Below are positions 46,660 through 55,079 of a DNA stretch of 64,000 bases, piece by piece. This DNA comes from Microbacterium sp. YJN-G (lineage in GTDB: Bacteria; Actinomycetota; Actinomycetes; Actinomycetales; Microbacteriaceae), in NCBI RefSeq assembly GCF_015040615.1, contig NZ_CP060402.1, positions 1,860,001 through 1,924,000 on the forward strand, written 5' to 3'. Numbering within the stretch: the first letter of the stretch is position 1; each line of letters opens with the position of its first letter. Under the pieces are notes generated by a model that saw nothing but the letters and a program-made list of their open reading frames with translations, was not told the DNA's origin and searched no databases. The position numbers and the translations under genes are program-made.

Positions 46660-47535
46660 GTGTCCGCCGTCATCCTCCCCCGCGCCGAATGGGCGCAGCG
46701 TGCCGCCGCGCACGAGCGACGTGCGGATGAGCTGACGGCGGCGCATCGCGAGCGGGCGGCCCGGGGTGAGAAGCATCCGGTGTGGGACTTCCTGTTCACC
46801 TACTACGCGTACAAGCCGGCGCTGCTGCGTCGCTGGCATCCCGGTGCCGGGGTCGTGCTCGAGGACGCACCGGAGCGCGCGGGGTGGCGCTGGTACTCCC
46901 GCGGCGAGCGCGCCGGAGAGGTCGTGCCCGACGCGACGCTGTTCCGCGCAGAGAAGCCGGCGCTGGCCGATCTCGTGGAGCGGATGCTGCGCCGCACGGC
47001 CTCGCGTCCGGGCCAGTTCGGCTGCTTCGGGCTGCACGAGTGGGCGATGGTGTACCGCGAGGATGAGCATCGTCATCCGGTGCCGCTGCGGCTCGGGCAG
47101 GAGGGTACGGATGCCGTCGTCGAGGCGCACGAGCTGCGCTGCACGCACTTCGATGCGTTCCGGTTCTTCACCGAAGATGCCGTCCCGCGCAACCGCCTGC
47201 AGCTCGCCCGTGACTCGCAGCCCGACCTCGAGCAGCCCGGCTGCCTGCATGCCGGGATGGATCTGTACAAGTGGGCGGTCAAGCTGGGGCCGCTCATCCC
47301 CGGTGAGCTGCTGCTGGACTGCTTCGAGCTCGCCCGTGACATCCGGCTGCTCGACATGGAGGCCGCCCCGTACGATCTGGCGGCCTGGGATGTGCAGCCG
47401 GTGCGCATCGAGACGGCCGACGGCAAGGCCGTGTACGTGCGCCGGCAGCGCGGCTTCGCCGAGCGCGGTGCCGTGCTGCGCGAGCGGATGCTGAGCGCCT
47501 GGATGCCGCACAGCGCGGCGTCGCACACCGTCTGA
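46660..47535 (+). CDS. Uncharacterised actinobacterial protein, often called 3-methyladenine glycosylase
   Basis: A 291-residue soluble protein. I recognise it as the conserved actinobacterial family frequently labelled 3-methyladenine DNA glycosylase, but I see no AlkA, Tag or Mpg glycosylase motif. Conserved-looking segments are HPVWDFLFTYYAYKPALLRRWHPG, FGCFGLHEWAMVYR, LRCTHFDAFRFFT and CLHAGMDLYKWAVKLGPLIP, rich in aromatic and His residues. Such a pattern suggests a metal- or nucleotide-binding enzyme (inference). It stands alone with its own promoter and converges on the GH3 lipoprotein. Confidence 0.65.
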   Translation: MSAVILPRAEWAQRAAAHERRADELTAAHRERAARGEKHPVWDFLFTYYAYKPALLRRWHPGAGVVLEDAPERAGWRWYSRGERAGEVVPDATLFRAEKPALADLVERMLRRTASRPGQFGCFGLHEWAMVYREDEHRHPVPLRLGQEGTDAVVEAHELRCTHFDAFRFFTEDAVPRNRLQLARDSQPDLEQPGCLHAGMDLYKWAVKLGPLIPGELLLDCFELARDIRLLDMEAAPYDLAAWDVQPVRIETADGKAVYVRRQRGFAERGAVLRERMLSAWMPHSAASHTV

Positions 47536-47555
47536 GGTCTGATGCCGTCTGACGC

Positions 47556-48722
47556 CTACGGCGTCGTCTGCTCTGCGACCTTCATGCGGAGCGTCATGAC
47601 GTGCACGGCGGCGTCCTCGAGGCGTTCGGCGGGCAGGGTGCCGTCGGTGACGGCCTGCGCGATGCCCGCGGCCATGGCCGGTGCGGTCGCGGGCGTGGAT
47701 CCGGCGATCATGAGCACCATGTCGCTGCCGGCGGTGACCGCCGCGACGGCGTTCGCGACGGGATCGCGGTACGCGGTGATGCCGGAGGAGCCGAGCATCC
47801 CCAGGTCGTCGGTGATCAGCACGCCGTCGAAGCCGAGGTCATCGCGGGCGATCCGGTGCCAGCGCGGTGAGAGCGAGGCGGGAGCGGCGTCGACGGCGGT
47901 GTAGGCGAGGTGGCCGAGCATGAGCAGCTCGGCTCCGGCGGCGATGCCGGCTTCGAACGGCTTCGCGTCGGTGGCACGCCACTGCTGCAGGCTCATCGGC
48001 GTGGAGGGGATGCCGTGATGCGAGTCGCCCGGGGCCGCGCCGTGACCGGGGAAGTGCTTGAGCGTCGAGAGTACGACGCCCTGCTCGCCCTGCACGGCTG
48101 CCGAGACACGGTCGGCCGCAGCGTCCGGATCGGCGCCCAGGGCACGCGAGGAGATGAACGATCCCGCATCCGCCGGCACGTCGGCCACGATGCCGAAGTT
48201 GACGTTCACGCCGGTCTGGGCGACGAGCCCGGCACGGTCGGCGAACACGTCGCGCACCCGGGCTGCGTCATCCGCCTGCAGCCGGCGTCCCCCGGGGAGG
48301 GCATCCCAGGGCAGACGGGAGACGACCCCGCCCTCCTGGTCGACCGCGATCAGCGGAGGCAGCTCGGGATCCAGGGTGAGCGCGGAGGTCACGGCGCGCA
48401 CCTGGGCCGCATCGCCGCCGATGTTCGAGCCCATCAGGATGAACCCGCCCAGCGGCGCTCCCTCGGGCCCCGAGGCCATGTAGGTCTTCAGAGCGGCGGC
48501 ATCCGTCGTCGGCACGTGCCCCATGACGACGCTGGCCGCCTGCTCGGCCGTGCTCATCTGCCGCACCGCGGCGACCGCCGGATCCACGGTCGGCGTGGGT
48601 GAGGGCGAAGGTGCGGGGGTCGAGGTCGCCGGGCGCGGTGCGGCGGACGGGGCGGGCGCGCAGCCGCCCGCGATCGTGACGATCAGCGCGGCGACCAGAG
48701 TTGCTCGCAGTGCTCGGCGCAT
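47556..48722 (-). CDS. Lipoprotein glycoside hydrolase family 3 (NagZ-like)
   Basis: A 388-residue exported beta-N-acetylhexosaminidase-like enzyme of GH3. The signal segment LRATLVAALIVTIAGGC gives a lipidated cysteine, followed by a Pro/Thr/Ser-rich linker. The barrel shows PLIAVDQEGGVVSRL, the substrate-binding KHFPGHG, the NagZ general acid/base in GDSHHGIP, and the nucleophile aspartate in GVLITDDLGMLG. It probably trims muropeptides or glycans at the cell surface. ATG 48722 is seven bases from TAGCCT (48730-48735) and has AGGA upstream. Confidence 0.9.
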   Translation of the reverse strand: MRRALRATLVAALIVTIAGGCAPAPSAAPRPATSTPAPSPSPTPTVDPAVAAVRQMSTAEQAASVVMGHVPTTDAAALKTYMASGPEGAPLGGFILMGSNIGGDAAQVRAVTSALTLDPELPPLIAVDQEGGVVSRLPWDALPGGRRLQADDAARVRDVFADRAGLVAQTGVNVNFGIVADVPADAGSFISSRALGADPDAAADRVSAAVQGEQGVVLSTLKHFPGHGAAPGDSHHGIPSTPMSLQQWRATDAKPFEAGIAAGAELLMLGHLAYTAVDAAPASLSPRWHRIARDDLGFDGVLITDDLGMLGSSGITAYRDPVANAVAAVTAGSDMVLMIAGSTPATAPAMAAGIAQAVTDGTLPAERLEDAAVHVMTLRMKVAEQTTP

Positions 48723-48729
48723 TCCTGCA

Positions 48730-48735
48730 AGGCTA
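48730..48735 (-). promoter_or_regulatory. -10 box TAGCCT for the GH3 gene
   Basis: Minus-strand TAGCCT, seven bases to ATG 48722; it overlaps the last bases of the upstream monooxygenase gene. Confidence 0.45.
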
Positions 48736-49803
48736 CGCGACGGCGACGGGCTCCTCGCTGAGAGCGAGCTGACGCCTCACGCCCTGCGCGGCGGTGCGGC
48801 CGGCGCGGTTGGCGCCGATCGTGCTCGCCGACGGCCCGTACCCGGCCATCTGGATACGCGGGTCGGCGATGGCCGTCGTGCCTCGTCCCTCACGGTCGAG
48901 CCGGATGCCGCCCTGCGGGCTGCGCAGGTGCAGCGGGGCCAGGTGGTTGATGGCGGGACGGAAGCCGGTCGCCCAGAGGATGACGTCGACCGGTTCGAAG
49001 GTGCCGTCGGCCCAGCGCACCCCGTCGGGTTCGATGCGCTCGAACATCGGGCGGCGCGCCGCGTAGGCGCCGAGCCGCTCGGCCTCGCGCTCCTGCGGGC
49101 GCACGACGAGGCCGGTGACGCTCACGACGCTCTCGGGCGGCAGCCCCTGGGCGACGCGCTGCTCGACGAGGGCCACCGCGGCGGTGCCGGCCTCGGGGGT
49201 GAAGTCGTCGTCGCGCCACACCGGCGGACGCCGGGTCGCCCAGAGCGTCTCGGTGATCGGGGCGAGGGCGCCGAGGAACTGCACGGCGGATGCTCCGCCG
49301 CCGACGACGAGCACCCGCTTGTCGCGGAAGTGCTCGGGCCCCGGGTAGTCGACGGTGTGCAGCTGCTCACCGAGGAAGGTCTCCATGCCGGGGTAGTGCG
49401 GCAGGAACGGCGAGGTCCACGTGCCGGTGGCGTTCACCAGCGTGCGGGTGCGCCACTCCCCCGTGTCGGTGTGCACGACCAGGATGCCGTCGTCGTCGCT
49501 TACCTGCCGCACGGTCACCGGGCGGATGACGGGCAGGTCGAACCGCTGCTCGTAGTCGGCGAAGTAGCCGGGCACCACGACGTTCGCGCGGCGTGAGCTG
49601 TGCGCGGGCGGAACGTCACCGGGCAGTTCGGCGACGTTGTGCACGTCGTGCATGGTCAGGGCGTCCCAGCGGTGCTGCCACGCCCCGCCCGGGCGTTCGT
49701 TCGCGTCGAGGACGACATGATCGATGCCCAGTCGCTTCAGGTGGTACGACGCCGACAAGCCGGCCTGGCCCGCTCCGATCACGACGCTCTGCAGAATGCT
49801 CAC
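48733..49803 (-). CDS. Flavin-dependent monooxygenase / NAD(P)-binding oxidoreductase
   Basis: A 356-residue two-dinucleotide-binding flavoprotein of the CzcO-like/flavin monooxygenase group. The FAD site is SVVIGAGQAGLSASYHLKRLG, and a GGAWQHRWD segment follows. The NAD(P) site is KRVLVVGGGASAVQFLG. The late DVILWATGFRPAINHL is the conserved ATG motif. The canonical FxGxxxHxxx(Y/F) signature is represented only loosely (EQLHTVDYPGPE). Substrate unknown. GTG 49803 starts directly at the Rossmann fold. Confidence 0.87.
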   Translation of the reverse strand: MSILQSVVIGAGQAGLSASYHLKRLGIDHVVLDANERPGGAWQHRWDALTMHDVHNVAELPGDVPPAHSSRRANVVVPGYFADYEQRFDLPVIRPVTVRQVSDDDGILVVHTDTGEWRTRTLVNATGTWTSPFLPHYPGMETFLGEQLHTVDYPGPEHFRDKRVLVVGGGASAVQFLGALAPITETLWATRRPPVWRDDDFTPEAGTAAVALVEQRVAQGLPPESVVSVTGLVVRPQEREAERLGAYAARRPMFERIEPDGVRWADGTFEPVDVILWATGFRPAINHLAPLHLRSPQGGIRLDREGRGTTAIADPRIQMAGYGPSASTIGANRAGRTAAQGVRRQLALSEEPVAVA

Positions 49804-49932
49804 ATCCGGGATGAACGCTCCCGCCCGCCGGGTTGTTCCGCCCGGTCGGTTAGGCTGGCGGCAAGCGACCGGCGGGACGACCCGGCGGAGAGACCACACG
49901 CGGGGACGGCCCTGCAGAATCGGCATCCGTCC

Positions 49933-51147
49933 GTGCGTCGCTCCACCCCCCGCCTTCCTGCCCTCGTCTCCTCCGGCCTGATTCGTTCCGTGCTCACCCC
50001 GGTGGCGATCGTCCGCCTGCTGCTCGGCTGGGGAGCGTTCCTGCTGCTCCAGGCACTCGGCCCTGTCCTCGCGACTCCCCTGCCGACGTGGCTGCTCTGG
50101 GCGCTGCTCGGCGGAATCGTCGTCGTGATCACCGCCTGCGCCTTCGGCGTGGTGACCGAGGCCGAGCATCTCGCCCGCCGGCTCGGCGACCCGTACGGCA
50201 CGCTGGTGCTCACCCTGTCGATCGCCGGCATCGAGGTCATCCTCATCGCCGCGGTGATGCTCGGCCCGGGTGAGCACGCCACCATCGCACGCGATTCGGT
50301 GATGGCCGTGTCGATGATCATCCTCAATCTCGTCATCGGGGCGGCCCTCGTGGCGGGAGGGCTGCGGCACCGGCGGCTGCGCGCGAACCGCACCGGCGTC
50401 TCGCTGTACCTCGGGATGCTGATCGCCCTGCTCACCGTGGCGTTCGCCCTTCCCGGGCTCATCGGCGACGCCGGCTCGTACACGCCGGGGCAGGCGGTGG
50501 TCATGATCACGCTCACGGCGGGTCTGTACGTGTTCTTCCTCGTGCGCCAGCTGGGCGCGCAGCGCGCGGACTTCCAGGAGGTGCAGGATGCCGCGCCATC
50601 GGCATCCGCTCTGTCCGAGTCCGGGCTGTCGGCATCCGCTCTGTCGGCGTCAGGTGCGGCGCACCCGTCTGTCGCAGCCGTGCTGCGACGGCACCGTGCG
50701 GAGCTCGTCGCCCGCGTGATCCTGCTGCTCGCCCTCGTGCTGCCGATCGTGCTGCTCTCGCAGCACATGGCGGCCATGCTCGATGCCGGACTCGGCGCGA
50801 TCGGTGCACCGGTGGCGCTGTCGGGCATCCTCATCGCGATGATCGTCTTCCTGCCCGAGACGATCACCACGATCCGTGCGGCGCTTGCCGGTGAGATGCA
50901 GCGGGTCAGCAACCTCTGCCACGGCGCCCTGGTCTCCACCGCCGGGATCACCATCCCCGCCGTCCTGACGATCGGGCTGCTGACCGGGCAGCCGGTGCTG
51001 CTCGCCGAGACGCCGGTGAACCTGCTGCTGCTCGCCATCACCCTGCTGCTCACGCTCACCACGTTCACGAGCCGGCGCCTGACCGCCCTGCACGGCGCCG
51101 CGCACCTGTTCCTGTTCGTGATCTACGGGCTGAGCGTGTTCTCCTGA
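49933..51147 (+). CDS. chaA: Calcium:proton antiporter (ChaA type)
   Basis: A 404-residue CaCA-superfamily antiporter. The two signature repeats are visible: GVVTEAEHLARRLGDPYGTLVLTLSI with IEVILIA, and MIVFLPETITTIRAALAGEMQRV with NLCHGALVSTAGI. The acidic residues in both are the ion ligands. About ten membrane segments. The central cytoplasmic loop holds a short internal duplication (SASALSESGLSASALSASG), also visible in the DNA. GTG 49933 is preferred; GTG 49990 is possible. It diverges from the monooxygenase. Confidence 0.85.
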   Translation: MRRSTPRLPALVSSGLIRSVLTPVAIVRLLLGWGAFLLLQALGPVLATPLPTWLLWALLGGIVVVITACAFGVVTEAEHLARRLGDPYGTLVLTLSIAGIEVILIAAVMLGPGEHATIARDSVMAVSMIILNLVIGAALVAGGLRHRRLRANRTGVSLYLGMLIALLTVAFALPGLIGDAGSYTPGQAVVMITLTAGLYVFFLVRQLGAQRADFQEVQDAAPSASALSESGLSASALSASGAAHPSVAAVLRRHRAELVARVILLLALVLPIVLLSQHMAAMLDAGLGAIGAPVALSGILIAMIVFLPETITTIRAALAGEMQRVSNLCHGALVSTAGITIPAVLTIGLLTGQPVLLAETPVNLLLLAITLLLTLTTFTSRRLTALHGAAHLFLFVIYGLSVFS

Positions 51148-51169
51148 TCCCGACGGGCCGGCAAGCTCG

Positions 51170-51847
51170 TCAGGGACGCGCGCGCAGCACGCCGTCGTGC
51201 AGGTCGAGCACGCGATCGGCGCGCGCGATCATGGCCGGGTCGTGCGTCGCGACGACCGCTGCCGTGCCGCGGTGATGCACCAGCCGTGCGACCAGGTCCA
51301 TGATCTGCGCGCCCGTCTCGCTGTCGAGCTGCGCGGTCGGCTCGTCCGCGAGCAGGATGCCCGGGTCCATCACGAGCGCCCGGGCGATGCCCACCCGCTG
51401 CTGCTGTCCGCCCGACAACTCGCCCGGCCGCTGCCGGGCGTGCGCCTCCAGGCCCACGTCGCGCAGCGCCGTGGCGACCCGCTGATCGCGCTCGCGTGGA
51501 TCGACACGGCGGATGCGCAGCGGCACCTCGACGTTCTCGGCCGCGGAGAGCACGGGCAGCAGCCCCGCGGTCTGGAAGATCGACGCGATGCGGGTGCCCC
51601 GCAGCCCCGCCACGTCCGTGGCGGGATCGGCGAGATCGGCGTCGTCGACGAGCACGCGCCCCGAGGTGGGGCGATCGAGCCCGCCGAGCATCGTCAGCAG
51701 CGTGGTCTTGCCCGCCCCCGACCGGCCGGCGACCACGACCAGCTCACCGGCGTGGACGGTCAGCCCGGCATCCCGCACGGCGACGACGTCACCGCCGGGA
51801 CTCGGGAAGACCCTCGTGAGGGATTCGGCCCGCAGCACCGCGCTCAT
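51170..51847 (-). CDS. ABC transporter ATPase (LolD/MacB type)
   Basis: A 225-residue ATPase. Walker A GRSGAGKT (41-48), Q-loop IFQTAGLLPVLSAAENV, signature LSGGQQQRVGIARAL, Walker B ILLADEPTAQLD and the H-loop THDP are all intact. Its class normally works with FtsX/MacB-like permeases in lipoprotein or antimicrobial export. ATG overlaps the stop of the second ATPase (ATGA at 51844-51847). No intact permease lies nearby: only a 63-residue remnant is left upstream, so this pair is orphaned unless a permease elsewhere takes over. Confidence 0.9.
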   Translation of the reverse strand: MSAVLRAESLTRVFPSPGGDVVAVRDAGLTVHAGELVVVAGRSGAGKTTLLTMLGGLDRPTSGRVLVDDADLADPATDVAGLRGTRIASIFQTAGLLPVLSAAENVEVPLRIRRVDPRERDQRVATALRDVGLEAHARQRPGELSGGQQQRVGIARALVMDPGILLADEPTAQLDSETGAQIMDLVARLVHHRGTAAVVATHDPAMIARADRVLDLHDGVLRARP

Positions 51848-52767
51848 GATCCGTCCCCTGCCTGCTCACCGGACTCGTCGTCGGCATCCGCCGGTCTGTA
51901 GTGTCCGGGGGCGACGCGCACGTGGTCGGGCTCCAGGCTCAGCCGCACGCGTTCGCGCAGCTCGAGGGCTGCGACGAAGTCGGCGGGCAGCTGCATGCGG
52001 CCGGCCTTGTCGAGTACGGCGTACTCACGGGCCGTGCGCACCGCCCGCCCCTCGTCGTCGGTGCCGGTACGGCGCAGCGTCTCGGTCGCGGTGCGTCCGT
52101 CGCGGATGCGGACGGTGCGCTCGACGTGCTCGGTGACACCGGCGTCATGGGTGACGATCAGGGTCGTCACCCCGCGCTCGCGGTTGGCCGCCTCCATGGC
52201 GGCGAGCACCTCGGCGCTGGTGTGCTCGTCGAGTTCGCCGGTCGGCTCGTCGGCCAGCAGCACCCGCGGGCGGTTCGCGAGCGCCACGGCGAGCGCGACA
52301 CGCTGCCGCTGACCGCCGGACATCTCGCCGGGCCGCTTGCCGGCGACCTCCGCCGCACCCAGCTGCTCGAGCAGCTCGTCGGCCGTGGCGGTGCGCTCGG
52401 AGCGTGGCACGACCCCGGCGACCTCATGCACCATCGCGATGTTCTCGCGCGCCGACAGGTAGGGCAGCAGGTTCCGCGCCGACTGCTGCCACACGAATCC
52501 CACGCTGCGACGGCGGAACTCCCGGCGCTCCGCGCCCTTCATGGTGATCAGGTCGTGCCCGGCGACGCGCGCCGAACCGGCGGTGGGCCGGTCGAGTCCG
52601 GCGAGGATCCCCAGCAGCGTGCTCTTGCCCGACCCGGATGCACCGACCACGGCGACCATCTCGCCCGTGCCCACCCGCAGCTCCAGCCCCTGCAGTGCCT
52701 GCACCTCGACGCCCTGTGCGGTGAAGATCCGCACGAGCCCCTCGCAGACGATCGCCCCGTCAGCCAT
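51844..52767 (-). CDS. ABC ATPase with an AbrB-like C-terminal tail
   Basis: A 307-residue ATPase of the same MacB-like class: Walker A GASGSGKS (42-49), signature MSGGQRQRVALAVAL, Walker B VLLADEPTGELD, H-loop THDA. About 70 extra residues follow the ATPase. They contain EYAVLDKAGRMQLPADFVA, then ALELRERVRLSLEPDHVRV, which reads like a swapped-hairpin AbrB/MazE DNA- or protein-binding module (inference from pattern). I choose ATG 52767; ATG 52776 is an alternative. It lies 26 bases after the stop of the truncated permease. Confidence 0.88.
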   Translation of the reverse strand: MADGAIVCEGLVRIFTAQGVEVQALQGLELRVGTGEMVAVVGASGSGKSTLLGILAGLDRPTAGSARVAGHDLITMKGAERREFRRRSVGFVWQQSARNLLPYLSARENIAMVHEVAGVVPRSERTATADELLEQLGAAEVAGKRPGEMSGGQRQRVALAVALANRPRVLLADEPTGELDEHTSAEVLAAMEAANRERGVTTLIVTHDAGVTEHVERTVRIRDGRTATETLRRTGTDDEGRAVRTAREYAVLDKAGRMQLPADFVAALELRERVRLSLEPDHVRVAPGHYRPADADDESGEQAGDGS

Positions 52768-52793
52768 GTCTCCCATCCTCTCCCGTTCCCCCG

Positions 52794-52985
52794 TCACGGC
52801 GTGTGCTCGTCATCCGTGCGCACGGCGACCGACGCATCCAGCCGAGATGCGATCGTCGAGGCCACCACGACCGCCACCGCGGCGGCGACCGCGAAGCCTG
52901 CGATCGCCACGAGCAGCGGCAGCGCCTCCAGCACCACGGGCGGCTGCACCTGGGCACCCACGAATCCGCGCAGATCCAGCTGATA
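52794..52985 (-). pseudogene. C-terminal remnant of an FtsX/MacB-like permease
   Basis: An open frame of 63 codons ends at 52794 and reads LDLRGFVGAQVQPPVVLEAL, then a membrane helix (LPLLVAIAGFAVAAAVAVVVAS), and a charged tail ending RTDDEHTP. It is in the right place and strand to be the permease of the two ATPases. Everything upstream is missing: at about 52985 the sequence switches to an IS5-type transposase remnant. No start codon or promoter serves the fragment. Confidence 0.75.
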
Positions 52986-53235
52986 CCGCGGTCGCGTAGG
53001 TGCGAGCGGATCGCGCGAGACGAGTGCGCCTTGTCACCGCGAACGGAGACGGGTGTCGGGCGCGAGGTCGACAGACAGGACGGGTCACACGGAACTGATC
53101 CAGCGGGGCAGCAGTATCGGCGAGTCACCGGCCTGACCGGGCGTGATCACCGTGTCAAGCGGCAGCCCGTTCCCGTCGACGAGCTGTTGGACCTTCGTCG
53201 ACAGGCCGCCTCGTGAGCGACCGGTTCGCGGCGTA
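52986..53235 (-). mobile_element. Decayed IS5-family transposase fragment
   Basis: The minus strand encodes TGRSRGGLSTKVQQLVDGNG, then LPLDTVITPGQAGDSPILLP, and, after frameshifts and a stop, RGDKAHSSRAIRSHLRDRGI. These are the conserved blocks of IS5-group DDE transposases in the correct order. Both ends of the gene are missing and no terminal repeats are visible. Its 3' end is fused to the permease remnant, so insertion and later deletion probably destroyed the permease. Confidence 0.8.
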
Positions 53236-53286
53236 GTAAGTGGTGGGGACCCAGCGACCGACTGAAACCGGTCGAGGCCGGTACTG

Positions 53287-53733
53287 CTAGGCGCGGATCT
53301 GGGCGATGACTTCGCCGTATTCCGTCTCGCCGATCGGTTCGAAACCAACGCGGCGGAAGAATGCTTCGGGGCCGCTCTCGCCGGGTTCGTAGATGACGTT
53401 GACGTGGTCGAAACCGCGGCGGCGTGCTTCTTCCCGTAGATGCTCTACTGCGAAACGTCCGATTCCGCGGTCTTGGTCGATCCCTTCCACATTGATGCGC
53501 CAGAGGACGGAGCGGAACTCTTCTCGCGGCGCTTCGGGGTCGAAGTTCGCGCTGATGAACGCGACGACTCTGTCATCGTCACGCACGACGCGCTGCCACG
53601 AGGTCTTCGGGTCCACCACTGCGGTGGCCAGACCGTAGCTCACCGGAGCAAGGAACTCTTCTTGCCCGGGCTTCAAGGACATCGTGTTGACCTCGACGAT
53701 CGTCGAGGCGGAAAGCTCTTCCAATTTGAGCAC
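53287..53733 (-). CDS. GNAT-family N-acetyltransferase
   Basis: A 148-residue acetyltransferase. The core shows DRVVAFISANFD, then WRINVEGIDQDRGIGRFAVEHL (the acetyl-CoA pyrophosphate loop, with Q-x2-G-I-G), and YEPGESGPEAFFRRVGFEPIG. The order matches spermidine/diamine-acetyltransferase-like GNAT proteins, but the substrate is unknown. GTG 53733 has AGGAG eight bases upstream and lies four bases after the stop of the MerR-like regulator, so the two share a transcript. Confidence 0.85.
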   Translation of the reverse strand: MLKLEELSASTIVEVNTMSLKPGQEEFLAPVSYGLATAVVDPKTSWQRVVRDDDRVVAFISANFDPEAPREEFRSVLWRINVEGIDQDRGIGRFAVEHLREEARRRGFDHVNVIYEPGESGPEAFFRRVGFEPIGETEYGEVIAQIRA

Positions 53734-53737
53734 GAGC

Positions 53738-54031
53738 TTATCTCCTCTCTCGTTGTGCCCGTAGGAGGGTGTTCTCGTCCTGTAGCGAGATCACCATGGC
53801 GATGCCGGCGAGGTTGAGCCCGGCATCGAGCAGGTCGCCGATGCGGCGCAGCCGATCCAGGTCGTCTTCGCTGTACCGACGGGTGCCGCCCTCGGTCCGT
53901 TCAGGTTCCAACAGGCCGCGCGCTTCGTACGCGCGCAGGTTCTGCACCCCGGTACCGACCAGTTCCGCGGCCACCGAGATGCCGTACACCGCCCGCGCTC
54001 GGTCCGGCCTCCCACCCGTCACTCCATCCAC
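53738..54031 (-). CDS. HspR-like MerR-family regulator
   Basis: A 97-residue protein with one MerR-type winged helix: AVYGISVAAELVGTGVQNLR, then AYEARGLLEPERTEGGTRRYSEDDLDRL, and a short coiled coil (NLAGIAMVISLQDENTLLRAQ). The VYGISVAAEL and INLAGI-like segments resemble HspR, the repressor of dnaK and small heat-shock genes in actinobacteria. It diverges from hsp20 across 153 bases holding inverted repeats, so control of hsp20 and of itself is likely. GTG 54031 is used, with GAGG six bases upstream; GTG 54022 is an alternative. Confidence 0.8.
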   Translation of the reverse strand: MDGVTGGRPDRARAVYGISVAAELVGTGVQNLRAYEARGLLEPERTEGGTRRYSEDDLDRLRRIGDLLDAGLNLAGIAMVISLQDENTLLRAQRERR

Positions 54032-54064
54032 ACCCTTCCTCAGACAACTTCCAGACGATTCCCT

Positions 54065-54118
54065 CTTGCACTAGCTTCACACGTGTGCTACAAAAAATCT
54101 ATAGCGCAAGCCATAGAT
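54065..54118. promoter_or_regulatory. hsp20/MerR divergent control region
   Basis: Three inverted repeats overlap: CTTGCACTA (54065-54073) with TAGCGCAAG (54102-54110), one mismatch; the palindrome CACACGTGTG (54078-54087); and ATCTAT-N10-ATAGAT (54097-54118). TTGCAC (54066-54071) and TACAAA (54089-54094) are 17 bases apart and could be -35 and -10 for hsp20. The usual HspR site CTTGAGT-N7-ACTCAAG is not present, so a different operator is implied. Confidence 0.5.
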
Positions 54119-54184
54119 CCAAAGTAAATCCGTGGCTCAGACACCGGAGCATCCGAGAGAACAGGAGTGATGGAGGTGGAGACG

Positions 54185-54616
54185 ATGCTGATGCGCACCG
54201 ACCCGTTCCGTGAATTGGACCGGCTCACCCAACAGATGCTGGGTACCAGCGGCACCTTGGCCCGCCCCTCGGCCATGCCGATGGACGCCTGGCGTGACGG
54301 GGATACCTTCCGTGTCGAGTTCGACCTTCCGGGGATCGACCCGGACTCGATCGATCTGGACGTCGAACGCAATGTGGTCACCGTCAAGGCGGAGCGCCCG
54401 CCGCGGGCAGAGGACACCGAGATGCTCGCTGCCGAACGACCCCGCGGGGTCTTCAGCAGGCAACTGGTCCTGGGCGACAACCTAGACACCGAGAAGATCA
54501 GCGCCAGTTACGAGGCGGGTGTGCTGACGCTGCTGATCCCCGTCGCCGAGCAGGCCAAGCCCCGCAAGATCGCCATCGCCAGCAAGGGCGAGGACCGGCA
54601 GGCTATCAACGCCTGA
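54185..54616 (+). CDS. Small heat-shock protein Hsp20
   Basis: ATP-independent holdase chaperone. The 143-residue protein has a short N-terminus ([19 protein letters not shown]). The alpha-crystallin domain runs from about 35 to 130 ([20 protein letters not shown], then [11 protein letters not shown], then [16 protein letters not shown]). The C-terminal tail has PRKIAI, the I-x-I-like anchoring motif. ATG 54185 has GGAGG eight bases upstream and is preferred over GTG 54167 and ATG 54170, which sit on another AGGAG. Divergent HspR-like gene and downstream J-domain gene suggest a stress cassette. Confidence 0.92.
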   Translation: MLMRTDPFRELDRLTQQMLGTSGTLARPSAMPMDAWRDGDTFRVEFDLPGIDPDSIDLDVERNVVTVKAERPPRAEDTEMLAAERPRGVFSRQLVLGDNLDTEKISASYEAGVLTLLIPVAEQAKPRKIAIASKGEDRQAINA

Positions 54617-54638
54617 CCGCGACGTGAGGCAAGCGATC

Positions 54639-54947
54639 ATGTCCACGACACCGCTGAGCGACGGCACCACGGCGTCGACACTCGACGAGCAGTTCCTCGA
54701 CCTCGTCTACAGCGACCCGCAACTGCTGGCCGCCGAATTCGAGGAAATCATCGCCGCCGAATGGAGCCAGCCGCCAGCTGATCGGCCTGGGCTTCCTAGT
54801 TTCCTTGTGCCGTCGCCAGGTCGCGCCGCCGGGCGCACACCCGTGCGGTCTCGCGTCCCGACCGATCCCCGGCCAGGGTGCCTAGGGGCGTGTGGATGGT
54901 CGCGGCAGCGCTCACCCCCGCAGGCCCCGATGCCCTCATCCAGGTGA
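54639..54947 (+). CDS. Hypothetical acidic protein downstream of hsp20
   Basis: A 102-residue open frame 22 bases after hsp20 with GAGG upstream of ATG 54639. The first 50 residues are acidic and helical (TLDEQFLDLVYSDPQLLAAE, then FEEIIAAEW), and similar short proteins accompany hsp20 in related actinobacteria (from memory). After about residue 55 the composition turns Pro/Arg-rich and looks non-coding, so a frameshift may have replaced the native C-terminus. Function unknown. Confidence 0.5.
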   Translation: MSTTPLSDGTTASTLDEQFLDLVYSDPQLLAAEFEEIIAAEWSQPPADRPGLPSFLVPSPGRAAGRTPVRSRVPTDPRPGCLGACGWSRQRSPPQAPMPSSR

Positions 54948-55079
54948 TGACCCGTTCCCGAGATGACTGCTCACCCCGCCCGCAACATTTTCCTTCTCAG
55001 GCGTCCGCCGCAGAACGCGAGACGCCACCGCCCGAACGGCGCTCAAGATCCGGCGGGCCGGGCGGCAGCCGTTCTCCTG

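Noticed and set aside
52986..53235. Functional IS5 transposase gene
   Set aside because: Frameshifts, an internal stop, both ends missing and no terminal repeats.
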